Of a stretch of DNA of 13,037 bases, positions 7,404 through 13,037 are shown piece after piece (position 1 is the stretch's first letter; every line of letters starts with the position of its first letter). Both the position numbers and the translations under genes were made by a program. Source of the stretch: Acidimangrovimonas sp. (GTDB lineage: Bacteria > Pseudomonadota > Alphaproteobacteria > Rhodobacterales > Rhodobacteraceae); the NCBI GenBank assembly GCA_030147905.1, contig JASBUM010000171.1:1-13037 (forward strand), read 5' to 3'. Below the pieces are notes generated by a model, which was not told the DNA's origin, did not search any database, and worked only from the letters and a program-made list of their open reading frames with translations.

Positions 7404-7816
7404 GGATGCTTTCCCCGCATATCCTGGATCAGGTCGTTCACGCGCAGTGGTCGATCAGGCGCCCCCCCGCACAAGTGCAACGCGGAGGCAGCCCGGTTCC
7501 GTCGATCTTTTTGCGCGCAGGCGGCGAGCCCGCGCGCCGGTCTCCGCAGCCCCGCCCGAGCGCCGCTCACCCGCGCGGGCTCCGGGCATCCGGCCGCCCG
7601 CGCTACGGCCACCCGCACTACGGCCGCCCGCGCTACGGCCACCCGCGCTACGCGAATCCGGGCTGGCCGCGGCCGAGTCCGAATCGCGAAACAGGACCGG
7701 CATCGCCGCGCGCCGCCGCCTTTGCTGCCCCGGCCCGCCGCGCCGGGGCGATCACCGCGACCCAGCCGTTATCGCCCGCCGAAACCGCGGCACCGTGTCC
7801 AGCGCGCGTAGCCACT
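7404..7816. other. Intergenic DNA upstream of the efflux operon
   Basis: I see no convincing gene here. The open frames on both strands are low-complexity Arg/Pro/Ala or Gly/Ser runs produced by GC-rich repeats. A 15-bp tandem repeat lies at 7591-7650. A 7-C homopolymer occurs at 7460-7466, next to a short imperfect palindrome GCACAAGTGC at 7467-7476. That palindrome is 64-73 bp upstream of the adaptor start, where an operator could lie, but it is too short to argue for. No good -35/-10 pair stands out. The efflux operon promoter is presumably within this stretch. Confidence 0.5.
7591..7650. repeat. 15-bp tandem repeat, 4 copies
   Basis: Four consecutive 15-bp units start at 7591, 7606, 7621 and 7636, alternating CGGCCGCCCGCGCTA and CGGCCACCCGCRCTA. 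The underlying period is therefore 30 bp, and the two 30-bp copies differ at a single position. Because 15 is a multiple of three, every frame gives a pentapeptide repeat (for example RPPAL on the plus strand). No gene around it is otherwise convincing, so the repeat is probably non-coding or a piece of a lost gene. It is 188-247 bp upstream of the adaptor start. Confidence 0.9.
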
Positions 7817-7894
7817 GCCCGAGCTGCCACCGCAGGTGTCGCGCGTCATGCAAGTGCCGTGGCGGACCAAGGCATACTTGGCGCATCCGTCGCA
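7817..7894 (-). pseudogene. Decayed duplicate of the 3' end of nrdJ (zinc-ribbon tail)
   Basis: This segment aligns without gaps to 8367-8444, the end of nrdJ, on the same strand: 64 of 78 bases are identical by direct count. Translated in the nrdJ frame it keeps CxxC, then YALVRHGTCM, then TCGGSSG, against [10 protein letters not shown] and TCGGTSG in NrdJ (16 of 26 residues identical). Of the six tail cysteines, those matching C1202, C1205, C1216 and C1222 are kept; C1219 has become Arg and C1228 Ser. Most changed codons are non-synonymous. The frame is closed by a TGA just upstream and a TAA at 7769-7771. There is no start codon with a ribosome-binding site in this frame, so it is read as a non-functional fragment, left by a partial tandem duplication or by loss of a second nrdJ copy. 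Confidence 0.8.
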
Positions 7895-8003
7895 TGATCA
7901 ATTGCATGCAAGGTTATGCAGGAGATTACCCCCACCAGGGAGGAGGCCGCAGGCCGCAGGTCCCCGCCTGCTCGATTGACGACCGCCACGCGATCCCCGC
8001 AAC

Positions 8004-8147
8004 CTACTTCGTCCGGTTGGGACTCTGCGTGAGTGCCGATCCCGCCGCGCTATTTGCCGCTTTACCTGTTGGGATTGCGAAGCGCCTTTCCAGTAGCGCC
8101 AGCCGCTTTTGCGCTGGTCACTTCCGGGTTTTCTTTTTCGCCATCAT
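8004..8147 (-). pseudogene. Small reading frame with an internal stop, unknown function
   Basis: An ATG at 8147 opens MMAKKKTRK, then meets TGA at 8118-8120. If the stop is read through, the same frame continues PAQKRLALLERRFAIPTGKA and on to a TAG at 8004-8006, 48 codons in all. The start lies 3 nt after the stop of the small frame at 8151-8288, an operon-like spacing, with GGGTGAGAG as a poor ribosome-binding site. A basic start followed by a helical, protein-like stretch suggests a small gene broken by a nonsense change. I do not recognise it. A chance open frame is an equally fair reading. Confidence 0.22.
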
Positions 8148-8150
8148 CTC

Positions 8151-8288
8151 TCACCCACGCTCGGGATAATCCACATTCATCCACAGATCAGCATATTCCG
8201 GTGGACCGGCTGAAGGCACCCAGTGCTGCAGGCCCAGCTTCATGTTCCAGTTGACAGGTCCGCCACTGCGTCGAAGCCGCTTCGCCAT
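8151..8288 (-). CDS. Small hypothetical protein (45 residues), unknown function
   Basis: The frame runs from ATG at 8288 to TGA at 8151-8153. It begins MAKRLRRSGG, then PVNWNMKLGLQHWVPSAGPP, and ends EYADLWMNVDYPERG. The basic N-terminus, three tryptophans and varied composition look like real protein rather than the Ala/Arg/Pro-rich noise seen in other non-coding frames here. Codons end in A or T more often than in neighbouring genes (for example CCT, TCA, CCA, TAT, GAT, AAT), which suggests different ancestry. It starts 28 nt after the nrdJ terminator hairpin. There is no clear ribosome-binding site, which counts against it. No membrane segment, signal peptide or known motif was seen. It may be a short gene or the end of a lost one. 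Confidence 0.35.
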   Translation of the reverse strand: MAKRLRRSGGPVNWNMKLGLQHWVPSAGPPEYADLWMNVDYPERG

Positions 8289-8315
8289 CGCAGCAACAGG
8301 TAGCTAAAGGACGCC

Positions 8316-8344
8316 GGGGCGCGGAAGTACCGGTTCCACGCCCC
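8316..8344 (-). terminator. Rho-independent terminator of nrdJ
   Basis: GGGGCGTGGAA and TTCCGCGCCCC (minus strand) form an 11-bp stem with one T-G wobble around the 7-nt loop CCGGTAC. It starts 13 nt after the nrdJ stop codon and is followed within a few bases by CCTTT, a short T run. Only the minus-strand side has the T run, so it serves nrdJ. It should insulate the small frames and the efflux operon beyond it. Confidence 0.72.
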
Positions 8345-8357
8345 AACCCCGATTTCG

Positions 8358-11300
8358 TCAGCTACAGCCCGAGGTGCCGCCGCAGGTGTTGCATTTCATG
8401 CAAGTGCCGTTGCGGACCAGGGTGTAATTGCCGCATTCGCCGCAAGGATCGCCCTCATAGCCCTGCATCTTGGCCTTGGCGCGGGCGTCGATGCCGCCGC
8501 TTGCGACCGCGGTGGCGGTGGCCGTGGCCCCGCCCGACGCCGCCATAGCGGTGGCGCTGACCGCGCCCCCCGCTGCCGCCGCCTGCATCCGCACGGCCTC
8601 GGCCTGTGCCCCGATGCCGCCTTGCAGCACCATCAGCTCTTGCGGCAGGCGCTTGCGCAGATAGCCGGTCGAGGAGATCTGCTTGAGCACCTCAAGCGAT
8701 TTCGACGCTGCCGTCTCGCCGATCTCGGTGACATTGGGCCGACCCTCGGTCTCGCCCTGCCCCATCTCGTCGAAGCTGTGGCCCTGCGGCTTGACGTGGG
8801 CCAGATCGGTCCGGTCGAGATAGCTCACCGCCAGTTCGCGGAAGATATAGTCGAGGATCGAGGTTGCGTTCTTGATCGTCTCGTTTCCCTGGACCATGCC
8901 CGCCGGCTCGAACCGGGTGAAGGTGAAGGCATCGACGAATTCCTCGAGCGGCACGCCATATTGCAGACCCACCGAGACGGCGAGGGCGAAATTGTTCATC
9001 ATCGCCCGGAAGCCCGCGCCTTCCTTGTGCATGTCGATGAAGATCTCACCCAGGCTTCCGTCGCCGTATTCGCCGGTGCGCAGATACACCTTGTGGCCGC
9101 CGACGATCGCCTTCTGGGTGTAACCCTTGCGCCGCTCGGGCAGCTTCTCGCGGTGGCTGCGCACGATCTCCTTGACGATCACCTTCTCGACGATCTTCTC
9201 GGCCAGAACGGCGGCCTTTTCCTGGGCCGATCCGGTTGCCAGCACCTCTTCGGCCTCTTCGTCGTCCTCGATCAGCGCCGCCGCCAGCGGCTGCGACAGC
9301 TTCGATCCGTCGCGGTAAAGCGCATTGGCCTTGATGCCGAGGCTCCAGGACAGTTCATAGGCGGCAAGGCAATCCTCGATCGTGGCCGCGTTGGGCATGT
9401 TGATCGTCTTCGAGATCGCGCCCGAGATGAAGCTTTGCGCGGCCGCCATCATGTGGATGTGGCTTTCGACCGAGAGATAGCGCCTGCCCCTCTTGCCGCA
9501 GGGATTGGCGCAGTCGAAGACGGCGTAATGCTCGGGCTTCAGATATGGCGCACCCTCAAGCGTCATGGTCCCGCAGACATGGTCGTTGGCGGCGTCGATC
9601 TGGGCCCGGGTGAAGCCCAGATGCCGCAGCAGGTCGAAGCTGGGATCGTTCAGCTTGCCTGCCGGAATGCCCAGCGTCTGGGTGCAGAAATCCTCGCCCA
9701 GGGTCCACTGGTTGAAGACGAAGCGGATATCGAAGGCCGAAGGCAGTGCTGCCTCGATCTTCTCGATCTCGCGGGGGCCGAAGCCGTGGCCCAGCAGGGC
9801 GGTATGATTGATCCCCGCACAATTGCCGAGCGAGCCGTGGCCGACGGCATAGGCCACGATCTCCTCGATCTCGGCCGGGCGGTAGCCCAGCGTCTCCAGC
9901 GCGCCGGGAACGGAGCGGTTGATGATCTTGAAATAGCCGCCGCCGGCGAGCTTCTTGAATTTCACCAGGGCGAAATCGGGCTCGATGCCCGTCGTGTCGC
10001 AATCCATCACCAGACCGATGGTGCCGGTCGGCGCGATGACCGAGACCTGGGCATTGCGGAAGCCGTGCGCCTCTCCCAGCCGCAGGGCCTCGTCCCACGA
10101 CGAGCGCGCCAGTGCCACAAGGCCCGCATCCGGGCAGTTGGCGTGATCGAGCGCCACCGGTGCCACCGCGAGCGCTTCATAGCCGGCGGTCTTTCCCTGC
10201 GCGGCGCGGCGGTGGTTGCGGATCACCCGCAGCATGTGGTCGCGATTGCGCCCGTAGCCGGCGAAGGGTCCCAGCTCCGAGGCGATCTCGGCCGAAGTGG
10301 CATAGGCCACGCCGGTCATGATCGCGCTGAGCGCACCGCAAAGGGCACGGCCCTCGTCGCTGTCATAGCCCAGCCCCATGTTCATCAGCAGCCCGCCGAT
10401 ATTGGCATAGCCCAGGCCGAGGGTGCGGAATTCATAGGACAGCTGGGCGATTTCCTTCGACGGGAATTGCGCCATCATCACCGAGATTTCCAGCGTCAGC
10501 GTCCACAGCCGGGTGGCATGGACATAGCTTTCCGCATCGAAAGCGCCGGCGTCATAGAAGGTCAGCAGGTTCATCGACGCCAGATTGCAGGCGGTATCGT
10601 CGAGAAACATGTATTCCGAACAGGGGTTCGAACCCCGGATCGGCCCGTCCGCGGGGCAGGTGTGCCAGGCGTTGATCGTGTCGTGGAACTGGATCCCCGG
10701 GTCGGCGCAGGCCCAGGCGGCATGCCCCACCTGTTCCCACAGCTCGCGCGCCTTGACGGTTTTCGCCACGCGCCCGTCGGTGCGCCGTACCAGCGCCCAG
10801 TCGGCATCCTCGCGCACCGCCTTGAGGAAAGCATCGGTGACGCGCACGGAATTGTTGGAGTTCTGGCCCGACACGCTGACATAGGCTTCCGAATCCCAAT
10901 CGGTGTCATAGGTCGGGAATTCGATCCGGTCGAAGCCCTGGCGGGCATATTGCAGCACCCGGTTGATATAGGTGTCGGGGATCATCATCCGCTTGGCTTC
11001 GCGGATCGCCTGCTTCAGCCCGGCGTTGACGGCGGGATCGCCGGCATCGGCCGCGGCCCCGTCCCAGGCGCGGATCGCGGCGAAGATCGCGTTCAGGCCC
11101 TTCTCATGGGCCTTCGACCCGGCGACGAGGCTTGCAACCTTCTGCTCCTCGATCACCTTCCAGTTGATGAACTGCTCGATATCCGGGTGATCCATGTCGC
11201 AGATCACCATCTTGGCCGCGCGCCGCGTGGTGCCGCCCGACTTGATCGCCCCCGCCGCGCGGTCGCCGATCTTCAGAAAACCCATCAGCCCCGAGGATTT

Positions 11301-12047
11301 TCCGCCCCCCGACAGCGCCTCGCCCTCGCCGCGCAGCGAGGAGAAGTTGGTGCCGGTGCCCGAGCCGTATTTGAACAGCCGCGCCTCGCGCACCCACAGA
11401 TCCATGATCCCGCCTTCGTTGACCAGATCGTCGGCCACCGACTGGATGAAACAGGCGTGCGGCTGGGGATGTTCATAGGCGCTGCGCGAGCGGGTCAGCT
11501 TGCCCGAGGCGTGATCGACATAGTAATGGCCCTGGCCCGGACCGTCGATGCCATAGGCCCAATGCAGGCCGGTGTTGAACCATTGCGGGCTGTTGGGCGC
11601 GGCCATCTGGCGCGCCAGCATCACCCGCATCTCGTCGTAATAGGCGCGGGCATCGGCCTCGGCGGTGAAATAGCCGCCCTTCCAGCCCCAATAGGCCCAG
11701 GCCCCGGCGAGGCGGTGAAAGACCTGCTTGGCCGAGGTCTCGCCGCCATAGCGTTCATCCTCGGGCAATGCGGCCAGCGCCGCCTCGTCCGGCACCGAGC
11801 GCCACAGAAACTCGGGCACTCCCTTCTCGCGTACGGGCTTGAGCCGCGCCGGCACCCCGGCCTTGCGGAAATATTTCTGTGCCAACACGTCCGAAGCGAC
11901 CTGGCTCCAGCCCGCCGGAACCTCGACCGCATCGTTGCGGAAGACGATCTTGCCGTCGGGATTGCGGATCTCGGATACCGTGACGGCAAAGTCTATGCCG
12001 GCATAGGCGTCCTGTGCGGCGGTGGTGAACTTGCGCTCGATCTTCAT
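8358..12047 (-). CDS. nrdJ: Adenosylcobalamin-dependent (class II) ribonucleotide reductase NrdJ
   Basis: This 1229-residue cytoplasmic enzyme reduces ribonucleotides to deoxyribonucleotides with a B12-derived radical, with or without oxygen. It starts MKIERKFT, typical of the long proteobacterial NrdJ; GGGGCACAAGG precedes the ATG. Catalytic residues: N474, C476 and E478 in NPCSEYM (radical cysteine C476, base E478), with the redox pair C199 (HACFIQSV) and C487 ([12 protein letters not shown]). The substrate-barrel motif [10 protein letters not shown] is also present. An acidic, coiled-coil-like linker follows, then a TSCPD domain (about 974-1072), a low-complexity Ala/Thr/Gly linker, and a C-terminal zinc ribbon with cysteines 1202, 1205, 1216, 1219, 1222 and 1228. 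The gene appears intact and stands alone between an MFS exporter gene upstream and a terminator downstream. A NrdR box lies about 220 bp upstream. No cobalamin riboswitch was found in the leader. Confidence 0.97.
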   Translation of the reverse strand: MKIERKFTTAAQDAYAGIDFAVTVSEIRNPDGKIVFRNDAVEVPAGWSQVASDVLAQKYFRKAGVPARLKPVREKGVPEFLWRSVPDEAALAALPEDERYGGETSAKQVFHRLAGAWAYWGWKGGYFTAEADARAYYDEMRVMLARQMAAPNSPQWFNTGLHWAYGIDGPGQGHYYVDHASGKLTRSRSAYEHPQPHACFIQSVADDLVNEGGIMDLWVREARLFKYGSGTGTNFSSLRGEGEALSGGGKSSGLMGFLKIGDRAAGAIKSGGTTRRAAKMVICDMDHPDIEQFINWKVIEEQKVASLVAGSKAHEKGLNAIFAAIRAWDGAAADAGDPAVNAGLKQAIREAKRMMIPDTYINRVLQYARQGFDRIEFPTYDTDWDSEAYVSVSGQNSNNSVRVTDAFLKAVREDADWALVRRTDGRVAKTVKARELWEQVGHAAWACADPGIQFHDTINAWHTCPADGPIRGSNPCSEYMFLDDTACNLASMNLLTFYDAGAFDAESYVHATRLWTLTLEISVMMAQFPSKEIAQLSYEFRTLGLGYANIGGLLMNMGLGYDSDEGRALCGALSAIMTGVAYATSAEIASELGPFAGYGRNRDHMLRVIRNHRRAAQGKTAGYEALAVAPVALDHANCPDAGLVALARSSWDEALRLGEAHGFRNAQVSVIAPTGTIGLVMDCDTTGIEPDFALVKFKKLAGGGYFKIINRSVPGALETLGYRPAEIEEIVAYAVGHGSLGNCAGINHTALLGHGFGPREIEKIEAALPSAFDIRFVFNQWTLGEDFCTQTLGIPAGKLNDPSFDLLRHLGFTRAQIDAANDHVCGTMTLEGAPYLKPEHYAVFDCANPCGKRGRRYLSVESHIHMMAAAQSFISGAISKTINMPNAATIEDCLAAYELSWSLGIKANALYRDGSKLSQPLAAALIEDDEEAEEVLATGSAQEKAAVLAEKIVEKVIVKEIVRSHREKLPERRKGYTQKAIVGGHKVYLRTGEYGDGSLGEIFIDMHKEGAGFRAMMNNFALAVSVGLQYGVPLEEFVDAFTFTRFEPAGMVQGNETIKNATSILDYIFRELAVSYLDRTDLAHVKPQGHSFDEMGQGETEGRPNVTEIGETAASKSLEVLKQISSTGYLRKRLPQELMVLQGGIGAQAEAVRMQAAAAGGAVSATAMAASGGATATATAVASGGIDARAKAKMQGYEGDPCGECGNYTLVRNGTCMKCNTCGGTSGCS

Positions 12048-12067
12048 CCTTGTGCCCCGTCCATCGC

Positions 12068-12238
12068 GGGCCCTTGCGGCCCTTGTTCATCTTCGGACGC
12101 GCGGCCCGTGCCACCCGCCCCGCCCGGCTTTCTGCCGGATCCGGTCTTTCCTGTCGGGCGAGATGCCCTGTCCCTCGTCCGTCGGGCGACGTTGCAGCCG
12201 GTGCAGCGGTGCTGCATCGTCGGGGCGGTATCTCCGCC
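12068..12238 (-). other. Hairpin-rich 5' leader of nrdJ
   Basis: Between the NrdR box and the nrdJ start, perfect short hairpins follow one another. Written as on the plus strand: GGCGG/CCGCC at 12224-12238, TGCAGC/GCTGCA at 12202-12216, CGTC/GACG at 12180-12191, CCGGC/GCCGG at 12124-12138, and GGGCC/GGCCC at 12068-12082. Four of the five span exactly 15 nt. If transcription starts near the NrdR box, all lie in the untranslated leader, the last ending about 20 nt before the ATG. High GC makes one or two such hairpins likely by chance, so a regulatory role is only a suggestion. Confidence 0.4.
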
Positions 12239-12269
12239 TTGATCCTTGCTGAAGCGCCTTTGCTCGCGG

Positions 12270-12285
12270 CCACTACATATAGTGT
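12270..12285. promoter_or_regulatory. NrdR box upstream of nrdJ
   Basis: The 16-mer with core CACTACATATAGTG matches the known NrdR-box pattern acaCwAtATaTwGtgt at 14 of 16 positions, and its flanking half-sites CACTA and TAGTG are exact inverted copies. NrdR is the zinc- and nucleotide-binding repressor of ribonucleotide reductase genes, so a box upstream of nrdJ is expected. On the minus strand a weak promoter could overlap it (TTGTAT at 12301-12306, TATATG within the box, 19 bp apart). It is about 220 bp upstream of the start codon, implying a long leader. Confidence 0.75.
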
Positions 12286-12300
12286 CATGCCGCCCAACGG

Positions 12301-12316
12301 ATACAAACTGACGTAA
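12301..12316. promoter_or_regulatory. Possible second, degenerate NrdR site
   Basis: NrdR boxes usually come in pairs 31-32 bp apart. The 16-mer starting exactly 31 bp from the first box (ATACAAACTGACGTAA) keeps the conserved C and G of the pattern but matches only about half of all positions. The spacing is the main argument. Confidence 0.3.
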
Positions 12317-12328
12317 AGTGATGCCGTG

Positions 12329-12373
12329 GGTCAACGAGAAAATCGCCGCTGAGGGGAAATTTTTGCGTTGACC
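12329..12373. repeat. Inverted repeat GGTCAACG / CGTTGACC
   Basis: Perfect 8-bp arms at 12329-12336 and 12366-12373 flank 29 bp. Inside the arms GAAAA faces TTTTT, so pairing could extend with two mismatches. Each arm carries TTGACC on one strand, which resembles a -35 element, facing outward on opposite strands. There is no T tract after the hairpin on either strand, so it is not a terminator. It may be a two-site operator upstream of nrdJ or a structured RNA; neither is established. Confidence 0.6.
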
Positions 12374-12560
12374 GGGCCGGGGTGCCGCGGCCGCGGGTGA
12401 TTCCCGCGCCCTGCGTCGATATATCGCGCCACGCGTGTGCCGGCGCATATGTTGCAACCTGCACGTTATGCCGTGGCGACCCCGCCACAGGCCGGGCGCG
12501 GCCGGGACCGAGGCGGGTGCGCGGGGCGGGCGGCGTGCGCCCCCGGTGGGGCGACAGGCG
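12374..12560. other. Intergenic DNA between the MFS gene and the nrdJ control region
   Basis: No gene is supported here; open frames are GC-rich noise. A perfect 10-bp palindrome, CGATATATCG, stands at 12417-12426 in otherwise GC-rich sequence. A GTTGCAAC palindrome lies nearby, around 12450. Their roles are unknown; the AT-rich patch could hold a promoter reading toward nrdJ. Confidence 0.4.
12539..12552 (-). terminator. Hairpin after the MFS gene (weak terminator candidate)
   Basis: GCCCC and GGGGC form a 5-bp stem with a 4-nt loop, beginning 8 nt after the MFS stop codon. No T tract follows on the minus strand, so any termination would be weak or Rho-dependent. Confidence 0.28.
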
Positions 12561-13037
12561 CTATTCCATCGCCGCGGCCATGCCGCCGCCCGACCCGTCC
12601 TTGCGGCGCGGCGGCCGACCCAGCAGCGCCACCAGCGGCACGGCGAGAAGCGTGACGATCATCATCAGCTTGAAATCGTCGACATATGAGATCATCAGCG
12701 CCTGCTGGTTGACCAGCCCGTCCAGGGCCTGCAACAGCGTCGGATCACCGGCCGCCGCGCCGGGCGAAACCGCACGCAGGACAGGGTTGAAGGCGCTGAC
12801 ATTGGGGGCAAGCTCGGCATGGTTGACCTGCCAGTTGCGCGTCAGCACCGCCGAGACGATCGAGATCCCGATCGACGAGCCGATGTTGCGCACCAGGGTG
12901 AACAGGCTGGTCGCCTCGCCCCGGTACTTGGCCGCGATGGTCGAGAAGGCCACCGTCGAGAGCGGCACGAAGACCAGCCCCATCCCCAGCCCCTGAATGA
13001 TGCCCGACACGATCACCGGCGTCTCCCCCATCAGCGG
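12561..13037 (-). CDS. DHA2-family MFS drug exporter (EmrB/QacA type), C-terminal part
   Basis: The last 158 residues of an inner-membrane proton-driven exporter are present; the start lies beyond the right edge. The visible part includes hydrophobic segments IVSGIIQGLGMGLVFVPLS and LMMIVTLLAVPLVALLG, and between them SLFTLVRNIGSSIGISIVSA, the late-helix signature of 14-helix DHA2 transporters such as EmrB. A periplasmic loop with ALDGLVNQQALMISYVDDF precedes the last helix, as is usual in EmrB proteins. The tail is short and Gly/Ala-rich and ends at TAG. Such pumps usually work with an EmrA-type adaptor, whose gene could lie upstream outside the window. It is on the same strand as nrdJ but 513 bp away, so a shared operon is unlikely. 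Confidence 0.92.
   Translation of the reverse strand, partial: PLMGETPVIVSGIIQGLGMGLVFVPLSTVAFSTIAAKYRGEATSLFTLVRNIGSSIGISIVSAVLTRNWQVNHAELAPNVSAFNPVLRAVSPGAAAGDPTLLQALDGLVNQQALMISYVDDFKLMMIVTLLAVPLVALLGRPPRRKDGSGGGMAAAME

Noticed and set aside
7400..7642. An 80-codon minus-strand frame ending in a GTGA overlap with the adaptor start
   Set aside because: The overlap looks operon-like, but the sequence runs through the tandem repeat, is Ala/Arg-rich and has no recognisable domain or convincing ribosome-binding site.
7591..7650. A CRISPR array
   Set aside because: The units are directly adjacent with no unique spacers; it is a simple tandem repeat.
6102..7811. A 569-codon open frame on the plus strand
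   Set aside because: It is antisense to the adaptor gene and runs into repeats; no protein family is recognisable.
7447..8169. A 240-codon plus-strand frame through the gap downstream of nrdJ
   Set aside because: It consists of repeat-derived RPPAL units and antisense of the nrdJ tail copy and small frames, and lacks a ribosome-binding site.
8622..12242. A 1206-codon open frame on the plus strand
   Set aside because: It lies antisense to nrdJ, which has every catalytic motif. Its translation is Arg/His/Gly-rich without recognisable domains. GC-biased third positions keep the antisense frame open.
12048..12300. A cobalamin riboswitch before nrdJ
   Set aside because: None of the conserved core or B12-box motifs could be found; only short independent hairpins are present.

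Overview
The window is GC-rich DNA from what looks like an alphaproteobacterium, most likely of the Rhodobacter/Paracoccus group. The evidence is a BioR-type GntR regulator beside bioB with TTATCTATAA operators (a regulatory pairing known from Alphaproteobacteria), a roughly 1230-residue B12-dependent ribonucleotide reductase with a C-terminal zinc ribbon, and strong GC bias that leaves very long open frames antisense to real genes. I can support no tRNA, rRNA, CRISPR array or intact insertion sequence.

Layout. Positions 1-1054 (minus strand) hold the start of bioB, its operator region and bioR. Positions 1055-1706 hold no intact gene: there is a 16-bp tandem repeat just upstream of bioR, then a frameshifted plus-strand remnant of a multi-pass membrane protein, then a GC-rich hairpin. 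Positions 1707-7403 (minus) are a compact tripartite drug-efflux operon in the order periplasmic adaptor (GTG start), HAE1-type RND pump, NodT-type outer-membrane lipoprotein channel; the adaptor and pump are 4 bp apart, and the pump and channel overlap by ATGA. Positions 7404-8357 are a cluttered gap with a 15-bp tandem repeat, a decayed copy of the nrdJ 3' end, two small minus-strand reading frames of unknown function, and a strong hairpin terminator for nrdJ. Positions 8358-12047 (minus) are nrdJ. Positions 12048-12560 are the nrdJ leader and upstream region, with a NrdR box, a series of short hairpins and a long-range inverted repeat. Positions 12561-13037 are the C-terminal end of an EmrB/QacA-type (DHA2) MFS exporter.

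How the parts work together. BioR probably represses bioB through two exact operators, one of which contains the bioR stop codon. Adaptor, pump and channel should assemble one envelope-spanning exporter; no regulator gene for it is visible nearby. NrdJ makes deoxyribonucleotides with adenosylcobalamin and is probably controlled by NrdR. The window is mostly ordinary chromosome. The least expected parts are the decayed second copy of the nrdJ zinc-ribbon end, the small-ORF pair beside it, the BioR box built into the bioR stop codon, and the hairpin-rich nrdJ leader.
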